Notes: a model not told the origin generated them from the letters alone. 64,000 bases of DNA from Methanohalophilus profundi (GCF_004137855.1 NZ_QBKB01000002.1:1313368-1377367); one strand, 5' to 3'; counted from the stretch's first letter, positions 35,858 through 45,455 are shown. Translations and numbers: made by a program.

Positions 35858-37310
35858 AACTGTAGAGGGAGGTGTAGGTAACTTCCACATCCCCTTCGGT
35901 AGGCACTTCTACCTTGAATTCGATGGTATTTGCATCCTGCTTGGTGTAGGGATGGGATGATTCGGTGATTTCCCAGTCTCCATAGAGGCGTTCTACTATC
36001 ACAACTTCCTCGGTTGTTTCCTTGTAGTTGGAAATCGTGATCTTGTTCGTGGTTCTGTACCTGTTTGTACCAATTCTCTCATAGTCGACCTGTTCCCTTT
36101 CACCGGTCACATCAAATGCATATCCAGCTGTAAGCCGGATGTTGTCTCCTACCGGTGTATGGTCTATACTGTCCTCGCCTGCAAACTGGAGCTGGCCACC
36201 GCTGTCAGGCTGGTAGAGTTTTGCAACTCCTGCAGGCAACGGCACTCCTGGGCCCTCTTCTTTTGAATTGTCCAGGGTGAAACTGATGCTGACCCTGTCA
36301 CCATTCCAGCTGTTGTAAACCAGCTCTTTTTCCACAGGCACATTGTCCTTTGAGAAAAGAGAGATCTGTTTGGATTGCTTATCCTGCAGGCTGGACTGGC
36401 GGTTCAAGGTGTACATGTGGTATTCTGAAAAACTTTCCCGGTCAAAGGAACCTGCAGCGGCTTCTTCTGCAACGGGGACTTCATATGACACAGAATCATA
36501 GGCTTTTTGTGCAGACTGCCTGTTAATGTCGCCTGCCATCAGTTTGATTGTTGCATCCTCAAATGATGTACCTGCATTGTTATCTATATTGACCCATCCC
36601 TCGATATCAGCCGTTGTTTCGTCAGCATCGGTCTTGATAACATAGCTGGCATCCCATCCAATTCCGTTTGTGATATATGATGTGAGCATCTCCACATTAC
36701 CGGAAATGGGTGAATACAGTTGCCATATAAGAGTTGGGCTTGTGAGCAGGTCTCCTGAATCTGGATATTCAATCCTTGAAGTTTCGGACAGGCTTATGAC
36801 ACCCTCTGTTGTCTGCAGTATCAATCCGTCCCTGTAACTCAGAAGGGTTCCTGTATACTGTTTCCCATCGGCATCGTATACCGTTATTTCCCTGCCTGTA
36901 TACGTTTCCAGCAGGCCGGACTTACTGGCGACGTCATAGCGGTATGTCTGTTCGATAACCGAGATGCCATTGTCACCAGTATCTTCCAGGATGACGGAGG
37001 ATGGTTCAATCCTTGTAGGCACATCCGAATAGCGGATGTAATTATAACCTTCTTCCAGCTGTGCCTGCCTTTTTTCTTTGATAAGGGCAAAGTTGCCGGA
37101 GTAGATTGTCAGCTGGAGCCCATTGTTTGTATTTTCCATAGCTGTCATTTCCATCAGTTCTTCAAAGGAACCCGAAGTTGATGCCACGGAAGGCTGTACA
37201 GGCTGTTCTTTATCGTCGTTTCCGGATGTATTGTATGTCGCCACCGAAAAAGCGATAGACAGCACAACAATTGCCATTAAAGCATAGAGTAACATCTTGT
37301 TCTGCTTCAT
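35853..37310 (-). CDS. DUF4139 domain exported protein
   Basis: 485-aa protein with an N-terminal hydrophobic segment (residues 6-24), acting as signal peptide or anchor, and a large extracytoplasmic part. The body matches DUF4139/mucoidy-inhibitor type sequences: LTIYSGNFALIKEKRQAQL near residue 66, WDASYVIKTDADETTADIEG near 225, and beta-rich C-terminus (VEVTYTSLYSY). The function is unknown; a surface structural or adhesion role is possible. Confidence 0.78.
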   Translation of the reverse strand: MKQNKMLLYALMAIVVLSIAFSVATYNTSGNDDKEQPVQPSVASTSGSFEELMEMTAMENTNNGLQLTIYSGNFALIKEKRQAQLEEGYNYIRYSDVPTRIEPSSVILEDTGDNGISVIEQTYRYDVASKSGLLETYTGREITVYDADGKQYTGTLLSYRDGLILQTTEGVISLSETSRIEYPDSGDLLTSPTLIWQLYSPISGNVEMLTSYITNGIGWDASYVIKTDADETTADIEGWVNIDNNAGTSFEDATIKLMAGDINRQSAQKAYDSVSYEVPVAEEAAAGSFDRESFSEYHMYTLNRQSSLQDKQSKQISLFSKDNVPVEKELVYNSWNGDRVSISFTLDNSKEEGPGVPLPAGVAKLYQPDSGGQLQFAGEDSIDHTPVGDNIRLTAGYAFDVTGEREQVDYERIGTNRYRTTNKITISNYKETTEEVVIVERLYGDWEITESSHPYTKQDANTIEFKVEVPTEGDVEVTYTSLYSY

Positions 37311-37417
37311 AAAAGATAATAGTTATGACAGTTATAAGTAATTGCCTTTAACTTCGAATTCATTTGAAGCCTTTCCATCAGGCAAATCTTATTATTTTGT
37401 ATAACATTGGATAGTCC

Positions 37418-38038
37418 ATGGACACGGAAGAAATATTCGACAGGTTGAAACCCCTTTATTCCCATGAATACTTTTCCACCGAAAGGGATCCTTTCTACAT
37501 ATTGGTATCAACTGTTCTTTCCCAGCGCACAAAGGATGAAGTTACAGAAGTTGCTTCCAGAAGACTTTTTGAGTACTATTCCACTCCTGTCCAGATGTTG
37601 GAAGCAGATATAGAAAATATTGAAACCCTTATCAGGAATGTGGGTTTTTACAGGGTGAAAGCCGGCAGGATTAAAGAGATTTCTCAGATACTCATAGATG
37701 AATATGATTCACAGGTCCCTGCTTCCATTGATGAGTTACTTAAACTGCCCGGGGTTGGAAGAAAGACCGCAAATTGTGTACTCTCCTATGCTTTTTTGGA
37801 AAAAGCAATCGCAGTGGATACTCATGTGCACAGGATATCAAACAGGCTGGGTCTTGTGGAAACCTCGACCCCTGAACAGACAGAACTTGAATTGCAGAAA
37901 CAGGTTCCTGTAGCCCGCTGGAGGGAAGTTAACGAGCTATTTGTCCAGTTTGGTAAAACGGTGTGCAAACCGCTGTCTCCGGCTTGTGAGGTTTGTGCAA
38001 TAGAAAATTTGTGTGCTAAAAAAGAAAAGAAAAAGTAA
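37418..38038 (+). CDS. nth: Endonuclease III
   Basis: Bifunctional DNA glycosylase/AP lyase for oxidised pyrimidines (206 aa). The helix-hairpin-helix LLKLPGVGRKTANCVLSYAF contains the catalytic Lys, and the catalytic Asp is in VDTHVHRISNRLGL. The [4Fe-4S] motif has spacing C-X6-C-X2-C-X5-C at the end (CKPLSPACEVCAIENLC). Length matches bacterial Nth. It is divergent from the DUF4139 gene. Confidence 0.96.
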   Translation: MDTEEIFDRLKPLYSHEYFSTERDPFYILVSTVLSQRTKDEVTEVASRRLFEYYSTPVQMLEADIENIETLIRNVGFYRVKAGRIKEISQILIDEYDSQVPASIDELLKLPGVGRKTANCVLSYAFLEKAIAVDTHVHRISNRLGLVETSTPEQTELELQKQVPVARWREVNELFVQFGKTVCKPLSPACEVCAIENLCAKKEKKK

Positions 38039-38052
38039 AACTGGTCGTAAAA

Positions 38053-39009
38053 TCAGACCAGTTTGTTGATTGGGTGGTTCTCGTCTTCGATCTCAAGACC
38101 GAGTTCCTTGGCATTTTCTGCAAGGATGATATCGGTCATTGCAGTTGCCGGGAACACGGTGTTTGTGTTCTCGATTGGACCGAAAAGCTGGAAGTTGGAT
38201 CCGAGGATCTGTGGCACAAGGTTTGTACCAATATCGGAAGGCATGTAGATTGCCTTACGCTGTTCCTTGGTCTCGAACTGTTTCTTGTATGTTTTCATCC
38301 AGTCCCATGCTGAAGCCATGTTGTGGTAACCTCCGCCTACAGGCAGGCCAAAGTGGCCCTTTACAGCAATTACTGCACGGATAGAGGAACCGGCACCGGC
38401 ACCAAGGGGAGTTGCTGCAACATCGACAAGTGGTTTTGTGATTCCACAGTCTTTGGCGATATCAAGCATACCCTGTGTCTGGCCGGATGCACCTTTTTCG
38501 AGTACTTCGATCTTACCCTTAAGGGTGGGGTCAACTGCATTGAATGCAAGTACGATGGATGCTTCAATGTCACTTCTCTTGACCGCTTCGATCTCTTCTT
38601 CGTGGATACTGGCGTTGATGGAGTTGTAGATTGCCCTGTCAGCAACACCGATCTCTGTGACATAATCAGCTGCTGCAGCACGGACGTCCCCTGCTGAAGA
38701 ATCTATCAGGAACGGAGTCTTTTCATCGTACTCAACAAACCAGTCTATGTATTTTTTGATGGCTTCCGGGGTCTCTCCCACAATCTGGTTGACACAGGGG
38801 TTTCCTGTGGTTTCTGCCATCTCGAGTATGTTGTCCCAGAGTTTTTCTGCTGCTGGTCTGTCGAATTCTCCTGTATCTTCGTCAGTGACAATGTTGTGCC
38901 TATTGTAGAACATTGACCCGACCAGGATGGTTGGGTATTGGCCGGGCTGTCCGCCGAACTTGACATTTCCGACCTCGAATACTTCCTGTTTCTTATCAAA
39001 TTTGAACAT
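38053..39009 (-). CDS. mtrH: Tetrahydromethanopterin S-methyltransferase subunit H
   Basis: 318-aa peripheral subunit that transfers the methyl group of methyl-H4MPT to the MtrA corrinoid. TIM-barrel pterin-binding type: VGSMFYNRHNIVTDEDTGEF, IDSSAGDVRAAAADYVTEIG, VDVAATPLGAGAGSSIRAV. Last gene of the operon mtrEDCBAFGH. Length normal for Methanosarcinaceae. Confidence 0.97.
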   Translation of the reverse strand: MFKFDKKQEVFEVGNVKFGGQPGQYPTILVGSMFYNRHNIVTDEDTGEFDRPAAEKLWDNILEMAETTGNPCVNQIVGETPEAIKKYIDWFVEYDEKTPFLIDSSAGDVRAAAADYVTEIGVADRAIYNSINASIHEEEIEAVKRSDIEASIVLAFNAVDPTLKGKIEVLEKGASGQTQGMLDIAKDCGITKPLVDVAATPLGAGAGSSIRAVIAVKGHFGLPVGGGYHNMASAWDWMKTYKKQFETKEQRKAIYMPSDIGTNLVPQILGSNFQLFGPIENTNTVFPATAMTDIILAENAKELGLEIEDENHPINKLV

Positions 39010-39024
39010 GTTATTACCTCTATT

Positions 39025-39258
39025 TTAGAAAAGTATCGGTGATATCGAGATATAGAGCAAGAACATCAATATGCCTGCAACTGCTCCATAGAGTATTCCT
39101 ATATCCCTTCCTACTTTCTTGCCTATCTTCTGTGTGATTTCACTGTTGGCAAACTCGATTTTCTCGTCTATATCATTGAGTTTCTTGAGTATTTCATCAA
39201 AATCTTCCGAGTCCACCACTACGGCTGGAATATTGTTACTCGCCTGTTCGTCAGCCAT
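39025..39258 (-). CDS. mtrG: Tetrahydromethanopterin S-methyltransferase subunit G
   Basis: 77-aa single-pass subunit. A charged amphipathic helix (EDFDEILKKLNDIDEKIEFA) precedes a C-terminal membrane helix (DIGILYGAVAGILMFLLYIS). Lies between mtrF and mtrH with one- and 15-base gaps, as in other Methanosarcina operons. Probably structural, tethering MtrH and MtrA regions. Confidence 0.93.
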   Translation of the reverse strand: MADEQASNNIPAVVVDSEDFDEILKKLNDIDEKIEFANSEITQKIGKKVGRDIGILYGAVAGILMFLLYISISPILF

Positions 39259-39259
39259 C

Positions 39260-39487
39260 TTAAATCACCTGCCATACCAATAGTGGTAGTATGATAACCA
39301 TTATCAGTGCAAAAAGAAATCCGATTGTAAAACCGACGATTCCTGCGGCTGATACACCGGAATCAAGTTTTTGGCTCCTGGAAATCAGCTGGGCCCTGTA
39401 ACGGATATCTTCGACCACTCGATCAATGGCGCCCATTTTTGGTTCAATGACCATTGGCACGCCTTTTCCATATTCTTCTTCCGCCAT
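39260..39487 (-). CDS. mtrF: Tetrahydromethanopterin S-methyltransferase subunit F
   Basis: 75-aa subunit whose sequence resembles the C-terminal part of Mtr[41 protein letters not shown], then a membrane helix. Start at ATG 39487 chosen because GGAGGTGA lies seven bases upstream; the GTG at 39496 overlaps that site. It overlaps no cistron but the ribosome-binding site lies in the mtrA stop region. Confidence 0.93.
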   Translation of the reverse strand: MAEEEYGKGVPMVIEPKMGAIDRVVEDIRYRAQLISRSQKLDSGVSAAGIVGFTIGFLFALIMVIILPLLVWQVI

Positions 39488-39492
39488 ATCAT

Positions 39493-40215
39493 TCACCTCC
39501 CGAATAATATCAGGCCAAGCAGGGACAATGTAATGGTAAGTCCGATCATTATTCCTTCAATCTTGCCTGCGTGGACACCGGCATGGAATTTATTGAACTC
39601 TCCGATCCTGGCCATTTCCCTTTCGATATCAAGGATCCTGCCACGAATTACAGAGATTTCAGATGCCATTGGTTTAAGGCCACCGACTTCTTCTTCCTCT
39701 TCTTCTTCACCGCCGACTTCTATCACAAGAGCATCTGCATCAAAAGCATCTGGGTCCTTGGCTGCAAGTTCCTTTATCTTGGCGGTGATAGCTCCCATGT
39801 CTTCAGTACCAATAAGATCGATATATTCGATCTGTTCCTGATACCTCTGTACAGCTTCTTCGGTCAGGTTCTCCACATAGGGAATAGCACCTGTAGCACC
39901 CACAATCCTGTTTTCACTGACACCGTTTTTGTGCAGCATTACGAATGCTTCACCGGTTATGTGTCCCTTTACTTCAGATCCGGTTACAACCAGATACCTG
40001 ATATTGGGGTTTGCAATAATATGGAATACAACTTTTTCCAGACCCAGATTCTCTGTCTTACAGGGGCCTGCAATAGAAGCTCCTGCATCCAGCATGGGTT
40101 GCCCCTCCAAGTGTGAACCCAGAGTAATTACTGCAACACAGTTTTCCGGGTCTCCTACGTCGTATTCTCCCTTGAGGATTGGCCATCCGGGTGCTGGTTC
40201 TCTTTTTTCTGCCAT
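39493..40215 (-). CDS. mtrA: Tetrahydromethanopterin S-methyltransferase subunit A
   Basis: 240-aa corrinoid subunit that carries the methyl group between MtrH and coenzyme M. The cobalt-binding region includes [17 protein letters not shown]; His-85 is the probable axial ligand. An acidic linker ([12 protein letters not shown]) leads to a C-terminal membrane helix ([20 protein letters not shown]). GGAGGATTG precedes the ATG. Confidence 0.97.
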   Translation of the reverse strand: MAEKREPAPGWPILKGEYDVGDPENCVAVITLGSHLEGQPMLDAGASIAGPCKTENLGLEKVVFHIIANPNIRYLVVTGSEVKGHITGEAFVMLHKNGVSENRIVGATGAIPYVENLTEEAVQRYQEQIEYIDLIGTEDMGAITAKIKELAAKDPDAFDADALVIEVGGEEEEEEEVGGLKPMASEISVIRGRILDIEREMARIGEFNKFHAGVHAGKIEGIMIGLTITLSLLGLILFGR

Positions 40216-40216
40216 T

Positions 40217-40540
40217 TTACAATCCTCCGCTCATGCTAAGCATGTAGATCACAATTGCCAGAATTCCTGAGAACACCAGTCCTACAATGACACCATAGAA
40301 CAGGTTACTGTAGATACCGGCACTGTATGATGTATTTTCTCTTCCCGGGAAGGAACTGAGAAGTGGCCTGTCCGGGGCGAGGGAATTTACAAGGTCATCT
40401 GCGATCTTATCAAGGTCATCTATTCTTTCCATTACTGGATCCATGGAATATGCAATAACATCATCACGTTCTGCTGCAAGCAGGGATGACATTGGGTCCA
40501 GTACTAAATGCACTTCAGGGGCAACATGTACCATGCTCAT
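40217..40540 (-). CDS. mtrB: Tetrahydromethanopterin S-methyltransferase subunit B
   Basis: 107-aa subunit: soluble N-terminal part ([36 protein letters not shown]) and a C-terminal membrane helix ([20 protein letters not shown]). The start overlaps the true stop of mtrC as ATGA (40537-40540). Confidence 0.95.
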   Translation of the reverse strand: MSMVHVAPEVHLVLDPMSSLLAAERDDVIAYSMDPVMERIDDLDKIADDLVNSLAPDRPLLSSFPGRENTSYSAGIYSNLFYGVIVGLVFSGILAIVIYMLSMSGGL

Positions 40541-41351
40541 TCCGATTCCTCCTCTTCCTTTGGCAGGAGACCTGTTCCAACCACATCATATGCGTCCCTG
40601 ACAACATACTTGCTGTACTGGCTGAAAGAAACATACCATATGGCCAGTCCGATAACGATTGTGGGAGCAGCGGATGCACCGGCTGAAACTGCGAGACGAT
40701 ACCGGCCATTACCATTGCTATAGCACCTTTTTCGAATGCAGTGGAAAGAGTCCTGTCCTGTTTTTCATCGGGTCCCAGATTTGCATTGAACGGGTGAAGG
40801 ATTGCAATACCTGCAACGATGAAAATCAATGCGATGTAACCTGTAGCAATTACCTCTGTCAGAATCACGTCAAACATGAAAGTGCCTGTCATGGCTGTAC
40901 TGAGACCTACAATAGCCAGAGTACCTGCACCTGCGATCTCTGTCATGGACTGTTCCATTATGGGAATGCCCATTCCAATTATTCTGTTGGCAAGGGCACC
41001 GATGACAAGGCCGATTACCATTGCGGTTACGAAAGCAACTACGGGTCCGGCAATACCTCCGATTGCGAGGCCAAAAATTGTTGCCACGACTCCCATACCC
41101 AGAGCAAGCATTCCGATTGAAGGTACGCCTGTACCAAGTCCATAATTTGCTACCCTGCGTACTGCAGCTGCGCCCCATACGATGGCACAGATTGCGCCGA
41201 GGGCGCCTATGAATGAGAAAGCCGGTCCTGCAAACTGTACCATGAAATAACTCAGGTAGATTGCGATAAGTCCGCCTGCTGCTCCGAAAGCGATAAGTTT
41301 ATTCTGGGGAATTGCCTCTGCGGCGCCTCCTCCACTTCCTCCTGCAGACAT
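40537..41351 (-). CDS. mtrC: Tetrahydromethanopterin S-methyltransferase subunit C, one-base frameshift near the 3' end
   Basis: Polytopic membrane subunit of about 271 aa, part of the Na+ channel half with MtrD and MtrE. Conserved: [40 protein letters not shown]. Near 40692 one base is missing. The read frame turns into a basic nonsense tail ([14 protein letters not shown] and on to 40515), while the frame one step away gives [20 protein letters not shown] to a TGA that overlaps mtrB. I give the end from that restored frame. Confidence 0.94.
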
Positions 41352-41352
41352 T

Positions 41353-42072
41353 TTACAGACCTCCTATTGTAATTACACTTACAATTGCACACATAAATGT
41401 GACAATTAAAGATGTTACTACTGCTTTTGGCCACTTCTTGAATTTAGGATCATGGAATCCTTCGATTGTACCTCCTATGTTGTAGGACGGTATTACTGCG
41501 TTGACGAAGAAAATTCCCACAGCGAAAATAGCTGCAAGACCCACAAAGTCTGCTGAAGCCATGCCGTTTGCAATACTCATCAGGGAATAATATACAAGTG
41601 CACCGCCGATACCACCCAGGCCTCCTCCAATGATACCACTTACAAATGATACAGTTGGAAGACCGTGTCCTTCGGTACCCTGTGATACATAGATATCCTG
41701 TCTGTCCTTTGTGATTGGGTCATAGTCGACCTTTGCTGAAGCAGGGGGGACACCTACACCGTAGACATATACAAGGTTTCCGACCATCATAGTTACTCCA
41801 ATCATAATCATTGCACCGACCATGCCGGCTGCAAGGATCAGGGCCATACTGTCTGTCAGGTTAAGCATTGCGCCTGCTGTCACAAGTCCTGTAAGACCTG
41901 CACCGGCAGCGAGCTGTACTGTACCTGTTCCAATTCCTGTAGCCTGGGCCATCGCTGCGGGTGCACCACCCACAGGTACGAAGTGTACACTTCCTGATAC
42001 GAGAACTCCTCCAAGTGTGATGAGGATCACGTATAGGAAATTGGCTGCCAGTACTCCTGCAATATCTATCAT
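41353..42072 (-). CDS. mtrD: Tetrahydromethanopterin S-methyltransferase subunit D
   Basis: 239-aa polytopic membrane subunit. Recognised by [40 protein letters not shown], and the C-terminal [20 protein letters not shown]. The start overlaps mtrE's TGA as ATGA. Together with MtrC and MtrE it forms the vectorial Na+ pump. Confidence 0.97.
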   Translation of the reverse strand: MIDIAGVLAANFLYVILITLGGVLVSGSVHFVPVGGAPAAMAQATGIGTGTVQLAAGAGLTGLVTAGAMLNLTDSMALILAAGMVGAMIMIGVTMMVGNLVYVYGVGVPPASAKVDYDPITKDRQDIYVSQGTEGHGLPTVSFVSGIIGGGLGGIGGALVYYSLMSIANGMASADFVGLAAIFAVGIFFVNAVIPSYNIGGTIEGFHDPKFKKWPKAVVTSLIVTFMCAIVSVITIGGL

Positions 42073-42976
42073 GCAGTCACCTCTTCATCTTCTTTGTACG
42101 GACCGTACTGGTTACGTGCGAATACTTCCAGTCTGCGGTTCCATAATATCAGGATAAGTATGATTGCCAGTCCGGCGACTATTGACAGCCAGCCGATATT
42201 GGCACCCATTGAAGGGTCAAATATTGTAGTAATCCAGCCGCTGAGGAATACGGTCATACCAAAAGCGAGTCCGGTTACAGGGCCGCCGAATTTGGCACAG
42301 AACCATGAATTATCGATACCGTTTCTCAGTCCGCATTCTGCTTTCCTCACGATGTTACCGGAGTTTGCAGCGTTAAGCCCGGATCCGAATTCCACATTCT
42401 GGAATTCACGCTCTGCACCATAGTGTACATCCCCTGTGGAAGAACCGATTGCTCCTACTGTGATACCCCATATGAATGCAAGCAGGGTAAGTGGGAAAGG
42501 ATGTCCGAGAACAGATGTCATGAGATATGACACTACAAGGATACAAAATGTGGTAATGTAGGCAAATCCCATCATAACAGGTACGTGTGAACGGACCATA
42601 TCTAGATATATGGGCTGTCTGAATCTTTTCTGGCTTGCGCTCCTTCCCAAATATGCAGTTGTGCAGTATGTGCCGTGTATACCGGCTGCAATGAGGGCTC
42701 CAACTGCGATGGCAAAGACCACTGACATACTGTAGGCGCTCATAAGCACCGATGCAGATGCACCTCCGACCGCTGCCAGTAAGGCATTGGAGGGTGGTTC
42801 ACCTGAAATGGCTTTGTTAAAAATCCTGTGTGGATACATCATCTGGGGTGCCAGCTGTACCTGGGAGTTCGGGTTACTCTGAGAACCGACGTCGATTCCA
42901 GATCTTCCGATGCACCGGCGATAGTTGCCGCTGCACCCATTAGTGCCAACACACCCATTCCTATGAGTGGTTCCAT
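42069..42976 (-). CDS. mtrE: Tetrahydromethanopterin S-methyltransferase subunit E, one-base frameshift near the 5' end
   Basis: First gene of the mtr operon, polytopic membrane subunit of about 302 aa. True start is the ATG at 42976 behind AGGAGG (N-terminus [20 protein letters not shown]). A base is missing near 42893: the first frame goes from GASEDLES into [10 protein letters not shown] and stops, the restored frame reads [20 protein letters not shown] and joins the main ORF at [21 protein letters not shown] and other conserved loops follow. Confidence 0.95.
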
Positions 42977-43054
42977 ATCTTTTATCCTCCTTTTTTAGTT
43001 AATTGTAATAAATCCATGTATTGTTGCAGGACAACTCTTTGGAGTTTGTTCCGT

Positions 43055-43073
43055 ATGTTATGAATTATAACAT
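43055..43073 (-). promoter_or_regulatory. Stem-loop in the mtr leader
   Basis: ATGTTAT-GAATT-ATAACAT: 7-base perfect arms around a 5-base loop, close to the expected 5' end of the mtr message and about 80-100 bases before mtrE. It could stabilise the transcript or be an operator. Confidence 0.5.
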
Positions 43074-43108
43074 AGACTCATCTAAGGTGGGTTTGGATTA
43101 TTTAATAT

Positions 43109-43126
43109 AATTCATAAACCTTTCGG
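43109..43126 (-). promoter_or_regulatory. BRE/TATA promoter of the mtr operon
   Basis: CCGAAAGGTTTATGAATT on the minus strand is a strong BRE followed by a TATA box, in the gap upstream of mtrE. Initiation would be near 43090, giving a leader of roughly 115 bases. Confidence 0.65.
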
Positions 43127-43146
43127 ATTTGTCTCCCGGAATCGAT

Positions 43147-43533
43147 TTATTTGTTCTTTTCGAGTTTGAGAATATATATGTCAGGACGGGGCTGTTTCCC
43201 CTCGCCTCTTGCAAAATCCCTGTAACAGCGGCCGCAGAGCATTCTTGCATTGAGTGAAGCTACTTCTGCTGTGCCGGGTATCAACCTGGCAAAAAGGAAA
43301 GACGGTTGTATCTCAAGTTTTAGGGTAGCCTCTTCCAGAAACTTAAGGATATGTTCTTCGAATACTTCGATATCATCTACCGTAAAACCCCTTCTATTTA
43401 TAGTAGCACCGCTGCAGCCACAGGGCAGTGCGAAAGCATCCAATTCAATCAGATAAACGGGAATTCCTAACAGGTTTCTCAGATTATCCTCAAGTTCAGT
43501 GCGTACTTTCAATAGGGAGTCGGTAATTGTCAT
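43147..43533 (-). CDS. Conserved methanogen protein, 128 aa, unknown function
   Basis: Soluble protein with Cys pairs: ALPCGCSGATINRRG near residue 37 and MLCGRCYRDFARGE near 98, which could bind zinc or a cluster. The N-terminal half is helical (LLKVRTELEDNLRNLLGIPV). I think it belongs to a DUF5402-like family of methanogens but could not verify this. The start overlaps the stop of the 43-aa Cys-rich ORF (ATGA), and the U32 gene precedes that. Conserved position next to mtr suggests a methanogenesis link, by inference only. Confidence 0.68.
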   Translation of the reverse strand: MTITDSLLKVRTELEDNLRNLLGIPVYLIELDAFALPCGCSGATINRRGFTVDDIEVFEEHILKFLEEATLKLEIQPSFLFARLIPGTAEVASLNARMLCGRCYRDFARGEGKQPRPDIYILKLEKNK

Positions 43534-43661
43534 GATATGTCCTCTGGATTTCGAATGGAAGATAATTTCTTTCTTCCATCTTCAGTCTGAATTTCAATAA
43601 TATCTTCTGCCAGACGCTTGCAGTACCCGCATTTATGGCAATTCTTGTCACATTTTTCCAT
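43530..43661 (-). CDS. 43-aa Cys-rich peptide
   Basis: Small ORF in a frame different from the longer shadow readings. It begins MEKCDKNCHKCGYCKRLAED, with four cysteines spaced C-X3-C-X2-C-X2-C within the first 14 residues, and ends in a charged stretch. It starts three bases after the U32 stop and overlaps the next gene's ATG (ATGA), so it is tightly built into the operon. A small metal- or cluster-binding adaptor is plausible. Confidence comes from spacing and cysteine pattern. Confidence 0.65.
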   Translation of the reverse strand: MEKCDKNCHKCGYCKRLAEDIIEIQTEDGRKKLSSIRNPEDIS

Positions 43662-43664
43662 TGC

Positions 43665-44570
43665 TCAATGGCACCCTTCAAGATCCCTGTTAGCCACGTA
43701 GAATGTATCTTTCAGGTCTTTTATGCTGTCAAGCAGATCCAGAAGGTTTCCTTCATAGGATTCGTTATAGTAGGCATTGACATTGTTAAGGATCCATTCT
43801 ACAAAATGAGTTCTTCCGCCAATCTTGAACATGTCCGTTATGTGTTTGTATTCACTCAAGTCCTCAGGACGTATCCAGGGCGATTTGATGATCTGTCCTG
43901 GATTGCGAATACGTAGCGAGAGGCATTTGTAATAATAGTAATCGTCTATGACATTGGGTTTGGGGCCCGGGCCGTTGGCGTGCGAGAAAAAGTTGAAATG
44001 GGCATACCTGAACGGGCACTGGTAAAGACATGCTTCGTTTACCAGAAGTTTCAGATTGCCTGATGTAACATCTTTTATGGCTTCAAGTTTTCCAAAATCC
44101 CTGTTTACCACGGGATCAACAACAATGGTGTCTGCCCCCAGTCCTTCATAGAATTCAGCTTTTTGTGGAGAGTCTACAAAAGAAAGTACTGATACAACTG
44201 TTTCCATGTCGTATTCATGGGCAATCATTTCTATGAGATAGGGGTCTGCCACAGTAAGGGAATCTATCCCTATATCATTGAGCCTGTCCAGATACCATCC
44301 TATAGCCCTGTACCCCTCAGGTGTAAGCTGCTGGCCTCCCATGCAGGAACTGTTGAGCACCATGTCGATCTTAACACCCTTCTCATGGGCGTATTCGGTT
44401 TGTTCTGCTATGGATTCCATAGTGGGCGCACTCAGGTTTGTCCTGCCGGTACCAATATAATCAGGTGAGCCCGCCATGTAGACAGAATGTATTTTGGATG
44501 GATCTGCAAGCAATTCCTGCAAACCTTCCATGTGGCCCACATGCGGCACGTAGAGTTTCATCGCTGGCAT
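43665..44570 (-). CDS. Peptidase U32 family protein
   Basis: 301-aa TIM-barrel protein of the U32 family. N-terminal KLYVPHVGHMEGLQELLADP, VLNSSCMGGQQLTPEGYRAI, VSVLSFVDSPQKAEFYEGLG. The C-terminal part has cysteines LLVNEACLYQCPFRYAHFN in the position where U32 enzymes bind an Fe-S or metal centre. Members act in hydroxylation or collagenase-type reactions; a peptidase role is not proven. First gene of a three-gene operon upstream of mtr. An ATG at 44561 is an alternative start. Confidence 0.82.
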   Translation of the reverse strand: MPAMKLYVPHVGHMEGLQELLADPSKIHSVYMAGSPDYIGTGRTNLSAPTMESIAEQTEYAHEKGVKIDMVLNSSCMGGQQLTPEGYRAIGWYLDRLNDIGIDSLTVADPYLIEMIAHEYDMETVVSVLSFVDSPQKAEFYEGLGADTIVVDPVVNRDFGKLEAIKDVTSGNLKLLVNEACLYQCPFRYAHFNFFSHANGPGPKPNVIDDYYYYKCLSLRIRNPGQIIKSPWIRPEDLSEYKHITDMFKIGGRTHFVEWILNNVNAYYNESYEGNLLDLLDSIKDLKDTFYVANRDLEGCH

Positions 44571-44651
44571 TTATCCGATATTTACAATAAGTATTTTGCT
44601 ATCTTTGCCTTACCAAAAGGATTATTTATTGCTTGCAGAACAGTATTCTAT

Positions 44652-45455
44652 ATGATTGGTGCATCTTCCTTTGCAGCCCCGCTGCCAAAACTTGATGAGT
44701 ATGTTGATTCTGTTGAACTCTATATTCCCAAACTTGATGTATATAATGGGAAAACACTGGACAGAGAGCGGCTCTCTTCAATCCTTGATGAATTGTCCAC
44801 CTGTGATCTGGAGACATCGATCCATGCTCCTTATTTTGCCGATGTACCAACCTATCCCTCTGATCTTGTGGTTGATACGGCAGCTATGGATAAACAGGAT
44901 TTCAGGCTCATGGAAGAGTCCATTGATCTTGCCGCAGAGATTGGTTCTCATGCAGTTGTCATCCATCCAGGAACCTACGGAGCAGATTATGAAAAATCTT
45001 TCAATAAAATGATTGCAAACCTGAAAGAACTGGCCGCCTTTGCTTCAGACAGAGGTGTGGTACTGGGACTTGAAAATAAGGAAAATACAGCTCCTGATAA
45101 TCTCTGCTGCGGTGCAGAGGAAGTTGTAAGAGCGGTTCTTGAAGTTGACTCTCCCTCACTTGGTATCACTTTTGATGTAGGCCATGCAAATCTGACTTGC
45201 AGGGGAGACTGTGGCCTGCTCAGGCATTTTGCTAGACATTTTGCAGAACATGTCGTTCATGTGCACGTGCACGATAATTACGGGGAGTGTAAGGGTGATT
45301 ATTTCGGAGATGCACACCTTGGGCCGGGTTCGGGTTGTGTCGATTATACCGTACTTGAAGAATTGTCGGGATTTAGTGGAATATTCAATCTTGAAGTCTT
45401 TTCTCTGGATGATGTCATTGCGGGAAGGAATAAATTGGATGAAATATTTCCCTGA
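44652..45455 (+). CDS. Sugar phosphate isomerase/epimerase-like TIM barrel
   Basis: 267-aa AP-endonuclease-2/xylose isomerase-like protein. Metal ligands: SIHAPYFAD, AVVIHPGTYGAD, LGLENKEN, FDVGHANLTCRG, HVHVHDNYGE, and NLEVFSL at the end. Start at ATG 44652 chosen for the leader AT-box (TTATTTATT) about 25 bases upstream, suggesting a leaderless message; longer upstream readings lack signals. Substrate unknown. It diverges from the U32 gene. Confidence 0.82.
   Translation: MIGASSFAAPLPKLDEYVDSVELYIPKLDVYNGKTLDRERLSSILDELSTCDLETSIHAPYFADVPTYPSDLVVDTAAMDKQDFRLMEESIDLAAEIGSHAVVIHPGTYGADYEKSFNKMIANLKELAAFASDRGVVLGLENKENTAPDNLCCGAEEVVRAVLEVDSPSLGITFDVGHANLTCRGDCGLLRHFARHFAEHVVHVHVHDNYGECKGDYFGDAHLGPGSGCVDYTVLEELSGFSGIFNLEVFSLDDVIAGRNKLDEIFP

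Noticed and set aside
40515-40690. Basic C-terminal tail of MtrC in the broken frame
   Set aside because: It is a frame-shift product. The other frame gives the normal membrane end and stops on the mtrB overlap.
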